A stretch of 64,000 nt of DNA from Pseudoalteromonas ostreae (GTDB lineage Bacteria > Pseudomonadota > Gammaproteobacteria > Enterobacterales > Alteromonadaceae). Below are positions 1 to 9,123 of the stretch, piece by piece. Position 1 is the stretch's first letter, and each line of letters opens with the position of its first letter. A program made the position numbers and the translations under genes. Below the pieces are notes generated by a model. The model was given only the letters and a program-made list of their open reading frames with translations. It was not told the DNA's origin and did no database searches. The stretch covers positions 248,001-312,000 of the forward strand of contig NZ_JAGPYN010000001.1 of NCBI RefSeq assembly GCF_018069805.1, read 5' to 3'.

Positions 1-2181
1 TGCTACAAAGTCTACACCTTGAGTCGTAGTATCAAAGTCATTAGTAAAGAAGCTTACTTGCGCTAGGCTTTGTACGTTGGGCACGCCAGCGGCTTCGAGG
101 GTGTCTTTATCTGATTGGCTTAGCTCGATTTTTTCAGATTGACTAATACGGTCATCAACTTGGATATTGTAATAATCAATAGTTAGAAATACCTCACCTA
201 TGGTATATACAGCGCCAAAGGTATAGCTTTTCGATTCTTCAGGCTCAAGCTCTGTCCCTCCTAACTGTACCGCAATTGGATTGGTTGGGGGTAATAAAGC
301 GGAGTCAACCAGCACACCACTGCTGAGGTTTGTTTGCACGTTACTGACATTGGCTTGGCCAACTGTCGGTGCCCGAAAGCCGGAACTTATTGAACCACGA
401 ACGTTTAAATCATCGGTTAAGTGGTATTGAGCCATTAATTTATAATTAACAGTAGAGCCAAAGCTATCGTAGTCTTCATAGCGCAACGCTAAGCCCATTA
501 AAAACTCCTCAGTAAATGGAGCCTCAATATCAACATAAGCGGCGTAGTTGCGACGAGTATATTCACCAGCATCAGATGGTTTAAAACCTGGAAAACCATT
601 TGAACCGATACCAAAGCCTTGCTCTGTCAGTGGGCCTGCTGTAAATGATGCCACATCACCAGAGGTAACGGTAAAAGTTTCTTCGTGCCATTCAAGGCCA
701 GCGGCTATGTTTACATCGTATGCTAGATCAAAATCAAAGCCTTTTGATAAATCAAAGTTAAAGTTTTTCTCTAATTGCGAATATTTACCAGGGCTAAAAT
801 CACGCGGACTATCAGGGCCCAACGACGCATTAACAGTATCGTAAATAAAGTAACGAGATTCATTAAAGCCGACCGTGCCACTTATATCGTAGTACGCTCC
901 TTCTAACATACCACCAGTGAACTCGCCTTTAGTACCTATTGTAAGTGAGGTATCTGTAATGTTGCCACCAAAGTTAGGCGTAAAACCGCCAGGTAATGTT
1001 TGGTTAAAGGCAAAGCAATTTGCAGCACTTAGAGAATCTATAGCAGCTTGATCTGGTGCACCATTTGCTTGCAGTTCGACAAGAGGACAGTTTATTTGTT
1101 GATCATATCCATCCAATGAAGCGACTAACACTGTTGGAGTTGCCTCATCCCACAGCTTTTGAGCTGCTGGATTATCATCACCAGGGCGACGCATATTTGT
1201 ACCATTGACATCACGAATTGTTCCGCCATACACACCTGGACGAGTTGTTGGGTTACGATAGTAAAAACCACCGCGAACATCACGCTCTGAGTAGTTACCA
1301 AACATATAAAAATCGGAATTTTTAGTTAGTTCAAGGCCGACATTACCAAAAATAGAGATATCGTCATCAACTTCTGGTGCTCCCCATACTTGTGTGATAG
1401 GAGCTATGTTGGGTACGCCGGCCAAAGCAAGGGCTGCTGCATCAGGGCGTTGCACTGAGCGACTCGTTGCATCCGCTGTTTTATATTGAAAACTTAAATT
1501 AGCGAAGCCATTGTCGGTAAATGGTAAACCAATATTACCGGAAATTTGTGTCGTGTCACCGTCGCCTTCATAGTATTGCCCTTGGCGTACTTCAAAACTA
1601 CCGCCTTCAGAGGCATCCTTAAGTACAAAGTTAATAACCCCAGCAATTGCATCTGAACCATACTGTGCTGCTGCGCCATCTCGTAGTACTTCAACTTGTT
1701 TCAGTGCGATACTAGGAATAACGGAAATGTCTGCACCCTGTGCGCCATCGTTTATGCCGCCACCTAAAAAGGCTATAACCGAGGCTCTATGACGGCGTTT
1801 GCCATTGAGTAATATCAATGTACTGTCAGACGGTAAGCCTCGCAAGTTCGCTGGGCGAACTAAAGATGCTGCATCACTAATAGGCATTGAATGTACGTTT
1901 AATGATGGAATTGAGCCTTTTAATAACTCGAGCATATCCGTATTACCAGATTTACCAAGTTCTTCACCGCCGATGATATCGATAGGTACTGGTGAATCAC
2001 CAATGGAGCGTGGTGCTGAGCGCGTTCCTACTACGGCAATTTTTTCTACATTTTTATTTACTTTAGTGACTTTAGCTTGCTCATCTGCAGCTAAGGCAGT
2101 CCCTGAAATAAATAAGCCTGCGGTGGTTGTCGTTAATGCAAGTTTAACTGCATGATTTAATAAATTATTTTTAAATTTCAT
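1..2181 (-). CDS. TonB-dependent receptor, 3' end cut by window edge
   Basis: Outer-membrane beta-barrel for energised uptake of a large or scarce substrate through TonB-ExbBD. The frame is open from the ATG at 2181 to base 1 (727 codons), so the barrel's C-terminus lies outside the window. The start MKFKNNLLNHAVKLALT with AGLFISGTALA is a signal peptide. It is followed by a plug domain containing IAVVGTRSAPRSIGDSPVP, a region ending LRGLPSDSTLILLNGKRRH, and the EVLRDGAAAQYGSDAIAGV motif typical of plugs. Later segments such as LRYEDYDSFGSTVNYK and GSISSGFRAPTVGQ are barrel signatures. The GKRRHR plug variant occurs in the large Proteobacterial receptors often linked to peptide or glycan uptake. 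The substrate cannot be told from sequence. No neighbour on its strand within 300 bp suggests an operon. Confidence 0.93.
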   Translation of the reverse strand, partial: MKFKNNLLNHAVKLALTTTTAGLFISGTALAADEQAKVTKVNKNVEKIAVVGTRSAPRSIGDSPVPIDIIGGEELGKSGNTDMLELLKGSIPSLNVHSMPISDAASLVRPANLRGLPSDSTLILLNGKRRHRASVIAFLGGGINDGAQGADISVIPSIALKQVEVLRDGAAAQYGSDAIAGVINFVLKDASEGGSFEVRQGQYYEGDGDTTQISGNIGLPFTDNGFANLSFQYKTADATSRSVQRPDAAALALAGVPNIAPITQVWGAPEVDDDISIFGNVGLELTKNSDFYMFGNYSERDVRGGFYYRNPTTRPGVYGGTIRDVNGTNMRRPGDDNPAAQKLWDEATPTVLVASLDGYDQQINCPLVELQANGAPDQAAIDSLSAANCFAFNQTLPGGFTPNFGGNITDTSLTIGTKGEFTGGMLEGAYYDISGTVGFNESRYFIYDTVNASLGPDSPRDFSPGKYSQLEKNFNFDLSKGFDFDLAYDVNIAAGLEWHEETFTVTSGDVASFTAGPLTEQGFGIGSNGFPGFKPSDAGEYTRRNYAAYVDIEAPFTEEFLMGLALRYEDYDSFGSTVNYKLMAQYHLTDDLNVRGSISSGFRAPTVGQANVSNVQTNLSSGVLVDSALLPPTNPIAVQLGGTELEPEESKSYTFGAVYTIGEVFLTIDYYNIQVDDRISQSEKIELSQSDKDTLEAAGVPNVQSLAQVSFFTNDFDTTTQGVDFVA

Positions 2182-2484
2182 TCTAATTTCCCCAGTTAGA
2201 ATTATTGTGATTTCGTAACTATATGATTTTTAAAAAGCCAAATAGTCTATTAAAGTTATACAACTTGTTAAATAATTGTGCAAGGTGTTAAATGCTTTGG
2301 TTTTTTTTTGTTTTTCTATAGAGGAAAGCAGAGATTTACATACTTGCATGAAAAATAATGATATTTTTAAATGAGAGAATTAGAAATAAAGTAATAAGTA
2401 GGATTTTTTTATAAGTAAATGAAATAATAATTTTATAAATAGACGTTTTTAGGCTGGATACTATTCAGTAAAGTTCAATGGTCA
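2182..2484. other. AT-rich intergenic region upstream of the TonB receptor
   Basis: About 300 bp of very AT-rich DNA between the receptor start and the stop of the Oxidored-like gene. It should hold the receptor's promoter on the minus strand. I could not fix a convincing -35/-10 pair, and no coding frame in it looks real. Confidence 0.5.
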
Positions 2485-2667
2485 TTATAGATGGTCGCTT
2501 AGTTCAGGGTTTTGTTGTCGCCAAGTTTTTAACGCTTCTCGGTATTCATCCCAAACACATGGGCAACAACTGCCACCACCACAGCACTGATCCGCAGCTG
2601 GTCTGGATGGTTTTGAGTCGTCAACTCGGTTTGATATATCGGCTGTGTGTTGCGGTATTTTATTCAT
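2485..2667 (-). CDS. Small Oxidored-like domain protein
   Basis: A 60-residue protein with the cysteine cluster DQCCGGGSCCPCVWDEYREA around residues 27-46. This is the signature of the short 'oxidoreductase-like' family (Pfam Oxidored-like), found alone in many gammaproteobacteria and as a terminal extension elsewhere. Family function is not established; the cysteines suggest metal or redox chemistry. There is no signal peptide, so it is probably cytoplasmic. The overlapping plus-strand frame is a shadow. Confidence 0.8.
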   Translation of the reverse strand: MNKIPQHTADISNRVDDSKPSRPAADQCCGGGSCCPCVWDEYREALKTWRQQNPELSDHL

Positions 2668-2819
2668 TACTAACAGATTTAATAGTATGGCTGTTTATTG
2701 GCCTGTGATTATACTTGAACATGGCTTTTTTACTAGCTAAGAAATAATGTGGATCTGTTAATCAGTGATTGTATTAAATTATGCTTTGTGAAGTGTAAAG
2801 GCTATGTGAGAATAGCGTT

Positions 2820-3269
2820 ATGCGACTATATAAAGTTATTCATCGTGCCCCGATTCGAGTGGCAAAAATTACAACTAAACGCCAACAGTTGCGTTTCAAG
2901 CGCGCTATGGTGGCACTTAAAATTGCGTTAGCGCAAGAAAAACAAGAAACCAAAGAAATGCTCACAATTTATCGTCGCTACACCCAAGGAGATGTGAGTA
3001 AAGAGGATCTGCAAAAAGCGAATGCCCAGTTTGTTGATATTCTCAAAGGGTTGGGTTTAGGTGTCTTTGCTGTTTTACCTTTTGCACCATTGACTATCCC
3101 ACTGGTTGTTAAGTTGGGTCAATGGGTTGGGGTTGATGTACTGCCAAGTTCATTTAACATTAATAAATCACTTAAAGACATTGATCAGCAGATCGCTGAT
3201 GAAGAGCAGCAACACCACCACGCTGAAAAAACGGCAAAATCAGACGTAAAACCACCTGTAAAAAAATAA
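2820..3269 (+). CDS. LETM1-domain-like small protein
   Basis: A 149-residue protein. The N-terminal third is basic and helical. Residues about 75-112 contain a hydrophobic stretch with AVLPFAPLTIPLVVKLGQWV followed by GVDVLPSSF. This closely resembles the core of the LETM1 domain, where a membrane-proximal helix is followed by a Leu-Pro-Ser-Ser-Phe type motif. The tail is charged and His/Lys-rich. LETM1 proteins in mitochondria act in cation/proton exchange and ribosome binding; the bacterial short forms are uncharacterised, so the role here is unknown. No strong Shine-Dalgarno precedes the ATG, and the overlapping frame starting at 2749 lacks recognisable content. Confidence 0.72.
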   Translation: MRLYKVIHRAPIRVAKITTKRQQLRFKRAMVALKIALAQEKQETKEMLTIYRRYTQGDVSKEDLQKANAQFVDILKGLGLGVFAVLPFAPLTIPLVVKLGQWVGVDVLPSSFNINKSLKDIDQQIADEEQQHHHAEKTAKSDVKPPVKK

Positions 3270-3363
3270 TGCCATGCAGTTTAAAGGATAGCCTTTGTGC
3301 TATACCTTTTATGCTGAGTTATTGATATGCTTGATCATCATATAATTTTAAACGAGTCATTTA

Positions 3364-4725
3364 ATGAGTACATTAATTCGCCATAGTTCTACGGGTATTC
3401 CTTTATCTTTTATTGTTAAAAATGACTTAGTGACATGGCAAGCACAGCAGCCGATTTTTTTACAAAACTGGCTAAATAGCTGTGATTTTGCAAAACAAGG
3501 TTTAGCCTTGGTGGTCAATCCACAAAGTGGAGCGCTAAGTCAGGTGTATTGTTTAGTTAATAGCGTTGATGACTTTTGGCTCGCGGGTGAATTAGCCAGC
3601 AAACTGCCAGCAGGAATTTATCAAGTTCAAGAGTGTGAACAGCAATTAGAACAGATTGCTCTGGGTTTTATACTTGGTGGTTATGAATTTAGCGAATATA
3701 AAGCTAAAGGTGCTGTAAAAGCACAATTAGCGATAGCCGATGAAGCATTATTTATGCGTATTACACGCCAGGCAAATGCAATTAACTTAGTGAGAGATCT
3801 AGTTAATACTCCCGCCGCAGATATGATGCCACAGCATCTTTCACAAGTGATGGCTGATTTAGCGCACACATACCATGGTCAATTCAATGAATGGGTAGGA
3901 GATGAATTATTAGAACAAAACTATCCAACTATCCACATGGTAGGCCGTGCCAGTGAAAATAAACCGCGTTTACTTGATTTACATTGGGGCGCTAAAGATG
4001 CACCTTTGATCACTTTAGTCGGTAAAGGTGTATGTTTTGACTCTGGTGGTTTAGACCTGAAACCAAGCTCAGGTATGCGCAATATGAAAAAAGACATGGG
4101 CGGCGCAGCTCATGTAATTGGTTTAGCGCAGTTAATTATGGCGGCAAATTTACCAATTCGTTTACGCGTGTTGGTCCCCGCAGTTGAGAATGCGGTATCG
4201 CGCAATGCATTTCGCCCTGGCGATGTAATTAAAACACGTAAAGGCATTATGGTCGAAATCGATAACACCGACGCAGAGGGGCGTTTAGTGTTATGTGATG
4301 CACTCACGGAAGCACAAAATGATAACCCTGAGCTGATCATTGATTTTGCAACCTTAACCGGTGCTTGTCGTATTGCGTTAGGCACTGAGTTACCAGGGTT
4401 TTTCTCAACTGAGCGTGATGTTGCCAATGGTATTATTGACGCCGGTATTGCAGTAAGCGATCCCGTTTGGCAATTACCGCTTTTTGAGCAATATAAAAAT
4501 TTATTAAAAAGTGATGTTGCAGATATGGCTAACTGTGCAAATACTCCATTTGGCGGCGCAATTACTGCCGCACTATATTTAAAAGAATTTGTAGAGCCAA
4601 CCACACCTTGGGTACATTTTGATGTAATGGCATGGAATACCCGCTCATTACCTGGTCGTCCAGTTGGTGGTGAAGCACTCGGTATTCGTGCCGTATTTAA
4701 CTACTTACAAAGTCGCTTTAATTAA
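3364..4725 (+). CDS. Leucyl aminopeptidase family protein (M17)
   Basis: Cytosolic two-metal aminopeptidase that removes N-terminal residues from peptides. The 453 residues carry the M17 catalytic set: GKGVCFDSGGLDLK from residue 220 (Lys221 and Asp226), MKKDMGG near 241-247, and NTDAEGRL at 301-308 (Asp303, Glu305, Arg307). The N-terminal half is the variable M17 domain. Length is slightly shorter than E. coli PepA (503), fitting the PepB-like or generic 'leucyl aminopeptidase family' branch. The gene ends convergently with the yaeR-like gene, their stops overlapping in a TTAATTAA sequence. It is probably monocistronic. Confidence 0.92.
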   Translation: MSTLIRHSSTGIPLSFIVKNDLVTWQAQQPIFLQNWLNSCDFAKQGLALVVNPQSGALSQVYCLVNSVDDFWLAGELASKLPAGIYQVQECEQQLEQIALGFILGGYEFSEYKAKGAVKAQLAIADEALFMRITRQANAINLVRDLVNTPAADMMPQHLSQVMADLAHTYHGQFNEWVGDELLEQNYPTIHMVGRASENKPRLLDLHWGAKDAPLITLVGKGVCFDSGGLDLKPSSGMRNMKKDMGGAAHVIGLAQLIMAANLPIRLRVLVPAVENAVSRNAFRPGDVIKTRKGIMVEIDNTDAEGRLVLCDALTEAQNDNPELIIDFATLTGACRIALGTELPGFFSTERDVANGIIDAGIAVSDPVWQLPLFEQYKNLLKSDVADMANCANTPFGGAITAALYLKEFVEPTTPWVHFDVMAWNTRSLPGRPVGGEALGIRAVFNYLQSRFN

Positions 4726-5108
4726 GCTTCATAAAGCTCTAGTGGTAAATCATCGGGGTCGGCGAAAAATGTAAAACGCTTCCCGGTGATTTCATCAACC
4801 CTTATTTCTTCTACTTCTACAGCATTTTCTTCTAGGTAAGCTTTAGCTTGGTTAATATCAGCTACTGCAAAAGCTAGGTGTCTTAATCCTTGCGCCTCTG
4901 GGTAACTAGGTCTTTTTGGCGCCCCAGAAAATGAAAATAGTTCTATTTGGCTACTATCTGGCAATGCTAGATCCAACTTATAAGAGTCACGTTCAGCACG
5001 GTATTGTTCATGAATTATAGGTAGTTTGAGTATTTGAGTATAAAAATGCTTAGCTCGTTGGTAATCGCTGCAAATAATGGCAATGTGATGAATCGCGAGT
5101 AGTTTCAT
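4722..5108 (-). CDS. yaeR: VOC/glyoxalase-like protein, YaeR type
   Basis: A 128-residue single VOC-fold protein very like E. coli YaeR (GloA2/SMU1112c type). Segments shared with that family include HHIAII, RAERDSYKLDLAL, IELFSF, GLRHLAFAV, RFTFFADPDDLPLELYE. Likely metal ligands are the His of HHIAII, Glu of IELF, His of LRHLA and Glu of PLELYE. Function is not firmly known; the fold is that of glyoxalases and dioxygenases. I chose the ATG at 5108 over an upstream one at 5156 because it matches the YaeR start, has a GGA-rich Shine-Dalgarno just before it, and the longer form would read through the fabH terminator. It lies behind the ketosynthase gene on the same strand but is separated from it by that terminator. 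Confidence 0.9.
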   Translation of the reverse strand: MKLLAIHHIAIICSDYQRAKHFYTQILKLPIIHEQYRAERDSYKLDLALPDSSQIELFSFSGAPKRPSYPEAQGLRHLAFAVADINQAKAYLEENAVEVEEIRVDEITGKRFTFFADPDDLPLELYEA

Positions 5109-5120
5109 ATTTTTTCCAAT

Positions 5121-5145
5121 AAAAAAAGCGCGAAAATCGCGCTTT
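5121..5145 (-). terminator. Rho-independent terminator after the fabH-type gene
   Basis: A perfect 9-bp stem, AAAGCGCGA with TCGCGCTTT, has a 3-nt loop. Read on the minus strand it is followed by a run of T (the A-run at 5121-5127). It lies 19 bp past the fabH-type stop, and partly separates that gene from the yaeR-like gene. Confidence 0.88.
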
Positions 5146-5163
5146 AATTGATACATTATGAGA

Positions 5164-6237
5164 TTAATCTGTGCCTTTACATGCAGCTACAGCGGCTTCA
5201 ACAAGTTCTAAACCGGTTTTATCACACGGAGGCAGCGCTGCCTCACTGATGTTGATAGGCGTGACGCGTTCGCCCCATTTTATGTAACTAGCAGCCCAGG
5301 TTAACCCTGCACCAAATGCTGCAGACATGAGATTAGCATGTGGTTTAATTAATCCTTGCTCAACAGCTTCACATAATGCGATTGCGATGGTTGCAGCTGA
5401 GGTATTGCCGTATTCGCCAATGTTAACCATTACTTTTTCATCGGGTACTTTTAAGCGATGTTGAATGGCTTGAATGATACGTAAATTTGCTTGGTGCGGT
5501 ACAAGTACATCGATGTCATCAAGGCGTAAATTTGCTTGTGTGAGCACATCGTCGCAGGCTTCGCTCATGCCTTTTACAGCACGTTTAAATATCTCGCGAC
5601 CTTCAAACAATAAATCAGACGGCCCAATAGGCACATATTTATTTAAGTCACTACCAAAGTTAGTGATATGCAAGATATCACGGTCTTCGCTATCACAGCC
5701 TGTTTTACTGGCTAATAATCCTGCGGGTGTCTCAGCTGCTTCAAGCACCACAGCTCCACCACCATCACCAAATAGTACAGCGCTGTCACGGCGATCCCAA
5801 TTTACATACCAGGTCATGCGCTCAGCGGCGATCACTACGGCTTTTTTGATCATACCCGCTTGAATTTGTGCTGTTGCGGCTTGTAGGGCATATAAAAAAC
5901 CCGAGCAGGCTGCATTGGTGTCCATAGCGGCTGCGCCAACTGCTCCAATATTCTTTTGTACTAACGAAGCGGTGTTTGCCACCATAGTAGAGGGCGTACA
6001 TGTTGCTAGTAACACTAAGTCGATGTCTTTAGCATCAATGCCAGCACAGGCTATTGCATGTTTAGCTGCCACAGTGGCCAGCTCTGCAGTACTTACGTGG
6101 CTCACTCTGCGGGCTTTAATGCCCGTACGTGAGGTGATCCATTCATCATTGGTATCAACTAATTGGCTGATTTCGTCATTGCTAATACGCGCAGGTGGAA
6201 TACATTTACCCCAACCTGTAATGTGTGCGTAGGTCAT
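5164..6237 (-). CDS. 3-oxoacyl-ACP synthase III (FabH type)
   Basis: Cytosolic decarboxylating condensing enzyme that joins an acyl-CoA primer with malonyl-ACP. The catalytic triad is visible: Cys111 in DTNAACSGF, His247 in VPHQAN and Asn277 in [10 protein letters not shown]. Length is 357 residues, about 40 more than E. coli FabH (317). The extra C-terminus after WGERVTP is acidic and unassigned. It stands alone, away from the usual plsX-fabD-fabG cluster, so it is probably a second ketosynthase III, perhaps for a specialised primer. The next gene on the strand is separated by a terminator. The name fabH is withheld because this is likely a paralogue. Confidence 0.9.
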   Translation of the reverse strand: MTYAHITGWGKCIPPARISNDEISQLVDTNDEWITSRTGIKARRVSHVSTAELATVAAKHAIACAGIDAKDIDLVLLATCTPSTMVANTASLVQKNIGAVGAAAMDTNAACSGFLYALQAATAQIQAGMIKKAVVIAAERMTWYVNWDRRDSAVLFGDGGGAVVLEAAETPAGLLASKTGCDSEDRDILHITNFGSDLNKYVPIGPSDLLFEGREIFKRAVKGMSEACDDVLTQANLRLDDIDVLVPHQANLRIIQAIQHRLKVPDEKVMVNIGEYGNTSAATIAIALCEAVEQGLIKPHANLMSAAFGAGLTWAASYIKWGERVTPINISEAALPPCDKTGLELVEAAVAACKGTD

Positions 6238-6391
6238 AGTATGCTCTCTTTAAGTGGTCAGATATGTATTATCTATATTTGATTTATACCAAAAATCCAC
6301 TTCTAAGACTAGTTTATAACTTAGCTTACGTCGTAAATAGTGGTAATTAAACGTAATTTGGGCTAATGGTAGTAGATAAATGAGTTTATGA

Positions 6392-6619
6392 TTAGTTAAA
6401 TATGGCATCTCTGAAACGCAAGCTATAACGCTGACTATTATATCAGCAACAGTTAATGCAGCTAAGTTACTTGGCCAACCAAGATAGACTACGGCAGTTG
6501 AGTGTTGGTAAACAAGCAGATATCATCAGCGCCAATGTCTCATTTTCTGGATGATAAACGGCATAGCAAAATGTACCGTTTGTGATAAAGCAGGGCAAGT
6601 ATATAAACAGCAATTGTAG
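6392..6619 (+). pseudogene. Decayed C-terminal end of an amidohydrolase gene
   Basis: Three consecutive reading frames give pieces of one protein family in the right order. Frame one reads KYGISETQAI then SATVNAAKLLGQ (to about 6478). Frame two reads QDRLRQLSVGKQADIIS (6480-6530). Frame one resumes with DKAGQVYKQQL and a stop at 6617-6619. These match the end of imidazolonepropionase-like amidohydrolases, which read roughly 'ATxNAAKLLG..dxlGsLevGKqADII ... xGkVYK'. Two compensating frameshifts, at about 6479 and 6545, and the absence of the catalytic N-terminal part show it is dead. It lies 9 bp before the DUF4440 gene. Confidence 0.7.
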
Positions 6620-6627
6620 GATACAGT

Positions 6628-7032
6628 ATGGGCAGCAAAATTAAGGCATCATTGTTTAATCATTTGATTGACGCTGAGCGCCAATTATTAGATCCTGACG
6701 TTCGTCAATCTGAGCAGGCACTGGATAGCTTGCTCGATGATGATTTTATAGAAATTGCCGCCAATGGCACTGTGTTTAATAAATACCAAGTATTAACGCG
6801 GTTACCTACTGAAGTGGTGCCGCAGTTTTACAATCAGCATTTTAAAGGCCGAATGCTGAGTGACGATATTGCCCAACTAAGTTATCAAGCCGCATATCGG
6901 CGCTCTGCGCGCGCTGAGTTTAACTATTCATTACGGATGTCGCTATGGCGATTAACCGGTAGTCAGTGGAAAATGGTGTTTCATCAAGGAACGCCGTGTG
7001 CTGTGTTTAATATCTCTATGGATGATGATTAG
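6628..7032 (+). CDS. DUF4440/NTF2-like protein
   Basis: A 134-residue cytoplasmic protein of the SnoaL/NTF2-like superfamily. The pattern AERQLLDPDVRQSEQALDSL followed by LDDDFIEIAANGTVFNK and later WRLTGSQWKMVFHQGTP is typical of DUF4440. Family members are ligand-binding cone-shaped folds with diverse or unknown roles. It sits 28 bp upstream of the regB-like sensor kinase and may be cotranscribed, but no direct functional link is visible. Confidence 0.82.
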   Translation: MGSKIKASLFNHLIDAERQLLDPDVRQSEQALDSLLDDDFIEIAANGTVFNKYQVLTRLPTEVVPQFYNQHFKGRMLSDDIAQLSYQAAYRRSARAEFNYSLRMSLWRLTGSQWKMVFHQGTPCAVFNISMDDD

Positions 7033-7060
7033 GTTAACCTTTTTAATTAGGTAATTATGT

Positions 7061-8314
7061 ATGGCGTTTTTAATACGCACTGATCCTGCGATTAGCCGTT
7101 TACTGATGTTACGCAGTGGTGCAATTGCTATTCAACTATTGGCTGTTGTAGCAGTCTATTTTTTACTTGAGCACCAAATCCCTTTATTGCCTTTGCTGCT
7201 AGTGATCTCCCTTGAAGCTGTATTTCAAATTTTAAGCGTGATTGCTTATCGTAATGTTAGTAAAGCGAAAGAGCTTGGGATGTTAATGCAGCTTACGGCT
7301 GATGTGCTTTTTTTAGCGGTATTGCTGTCTTTAAGTGGTGGTGCGACCAATGCATTTGTGTCGTTATTGTTGTTACCAATAATGATTGCAGCAGTGAGTG
7401 TAAGTGCCCGAGGTTTAGCTTATATTGCTGTATTGGCACTTACTGCTTATAGCGTATTGTTATTAAAAATACCCGAACATAGTATGCCTCATATGCAAAT
7501 GACCAGTCACTTTATCGGTATGTGGGTTAATTTTGTGATCAGTGCCAGTGTAATTGCACTCGTTGTGGGCACTATGAATCGTGCTCTGCATTCGCGAGAA
7601 CGTACCATTGCAACAGTGCGTGAAAAACAATTACGAGCAGAGCAATTAGTCACGCTTGATGGTGCTGCGGCACAAATTACTCATCAATTAGCCAGCCCAA
7701 TCGCCAATTTACAATTATTGTACGAAGAACTTCTTGAAGAGCAGCCTGATAATGAGATTGTGAAAGACATGCAGCAGCCCTTGTTGCAATGTGCACAGCA
7801 GTTAAAAAAGTTTCGTACCCTGTCATCTGAACTACGTACACAAACGGCTGCGGCGACAGTATCGTTAAGCGTATTAGCCCAACAAATTAGCGATACAATG
7901 TTGTTACAATATCCAGATCAACAGCTTAATTGGCTGAATGTAGCACCTGCTAGCTCGGTTACTAATGATGCTATGTTACTGCCAGCAATAATAAACTTAT
8001 TGCAAAATGCTGCTTTTGCCAATCAACAGGCCCAGCAACAAACACTGGAATTAAGCTGGCAACAGACTCCAGATAACCCTAAAACAGTGAGTTTAGTTAT
8101 ACGTGATTTTGGTAAAGGATTTAGCGCAGCACAATTGTCAGAGTTAGGGGGTCAGTTAATGCCTAGTGAAACGGGAATGGGATTGGCAGTGATGCTTTCA
8201 AATGTAACATTTGAGCGTTTACAAGGCTCTTTAACATTATTTAATCACCCACAAAGTGGCGCGGTTGCCAAGGTGCAATTAACCATTGATGGGCCACAAG
8301 TTGAGCCTGCATGA
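7061..8314 (+). CDS. RegB/PrrB-like membrane sensor histidine kinase
   Basis: Sensor kinase with about six transmembrane helices in residues 15-175. It then has a dimerisation/phosphoacceptor helix with His208 in QITHQLASPIANL, and an ATPase domain with N-box NLLQNAAFAN, G1 DFGKGF and G2 TGMGLAVML. The membrane part contains SGGATNAF (GGATNAF at 93-99), a variant of the GGxxNPF quinone-sensing motif of RegB/PrrB/ActS kinases. Cys243 lies about 35 residues past the His, roughly where RegB has its redox cysteine. These features and the RegA-type partner support a redox-responsive pair; the signal is inferred. The gene overlaps its response regulator by 4 bp (ATGA). Confidence 0.88.
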   Translation: MAFLIRTDPAISRLLMLRSGAIAIQLLAVVAVYFLLEHQIPLLPLLLVISLEAVFQILSVIAYRNVSKAKELGMLMQLTADVLFLAVLLSLSGGATNAFVSLLLLPIMIAAVSVSARGLAYIAVLALTAYSVLLLKIPEHSMPHMQMTSHFIGMWVNFVISASVIALVVGTMNRALHSRERTIATVREKQLRAEQLVTLDGAAAQITHQLASPIANLQLLYEELLEEQPDNEIVKDMQQPLLQCAQQLKKFRTLSSELRTQTAAATVSLSVLAQQISDTMLLQYPDQQLNWLNVAPASSVTNDAMLLPAIINLLQNAAFANQQAQQQTLELSWQQTPDNPKTVSLVIRDFGKGFSAAQLSELGGQLMPSETGMGLAVMLSNVTFERLQGSLTLFNHPQSGAVAKVQLTIDGPQVEPA

Positions 8315-8841
8315 AGCTATTAATTATTGAAGATGATATTAATCTTGCCAATACGCTAGCGCGGCGCTTAACCAAACACGGTTTTACATGTCAGCAGGCA
8401 CATAGTAAAGTTGCAGCTATTGGTGTAGCTAAAAGCTATGCACCGACGCATATTCTGCTCGATATGAAATTAGCTGACGATAACGGTTTAGCACTGATCG
8501 CACCACTGAGAGCCTTACTAACAGACACACATATTGTATTGTTAACTGGCTTTGCCAGTATCGCCACGGCTGTAGAGGCTATGCGCCTAGGTGCAAATGA
8601 TTATTTAACAAAACCCGTTGATATGCCCACGTTATTACGATCATTAACAGGCAAATGTGAGCCAAGTACTGAGTTAGTTGCAGATGATATTGCAACTATG
8701 TCGCCAGAGCGGCTTGAGTGGGAACATATTCAGCAAGTGCTGCATACCAATCAAGGCAATATTTCAGCAACTGCTCGGCAACTTAATATGCATAGGCGGA
8801 CTTTGCAGCGCAAGCTACAGAAAAAACCCGTTCAGCAGTAA
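8311..8841 (+). CDS. RegA/PrrA-like response regulator
   Basis: A 176-residue two-domain regulator. The receiver has an acidic pocket IIEDD and phosphoacceptor Asp51 in HILLDMKLADDNG; TGFASIATAVEAMRLGANDY and the conserved Lys in TKPVD complete it. The C-terminus (about 125-170) is a Fis-type helix-turn-helix, ISATARQLNMHRRTLQRKL. Size and layout match RegA/PrrA/ActR, which have no AAA+ domain, and the HMHRRTLQRKLQKKP-like end is characteristic of that group. It overlaps the kinase gene by 4 bp, so the two are translationally coupled. In relatives the pair adjusts respiration and redox-linked genes; targets here are unknown. Confidence 0.9.
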   Translation: MKLLIIEDDINLANTLARRLTKHGFTCQQAHSKVAAIGVAKSYAPTHILLDMKLADDNGLALIAPLRALLTDTHIVLLTGFASIATAVEAMRLGANDYLTKPVDMPTLLRSLTGKCEPSTELVADDIATMSPERLEWEHIQQVLHTNQGNISATARQLNMHRRTLQRKLQKKPVQQ

Positions 8842-9123
8842 ATCCTAACGTAATAGTGATAGTTATCGCAGATCGCGGTTTCCGGTTTATTAATACTCAG
8901 TAAGCTAGTTGTTGCTTTTTAAGCAATAATATTGGCCCGACAAACGTTACAATACAGTCGTTTTTATCACTTTAAATGAATCTCAAGTTACTTAAATATG
9001 TTGATGTTTTAGGCGCAGCTACGCATCATAGATAGTTTTGCAGTTTAGATAGTTGCTGCAATGGCGTTCATTAACTACAGTAAAATATCATTGTATTTTT
9101 TGCAATCAGCATAAGTAGTCATT

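Noticed and set aside
3681..4604. Minus-strand open frames opposite the M17 aminopeptidase gene
   Set aside because: They lie wholly inside the conserved aminopeptidase frame, have no recognisable domain and mirror its codons.
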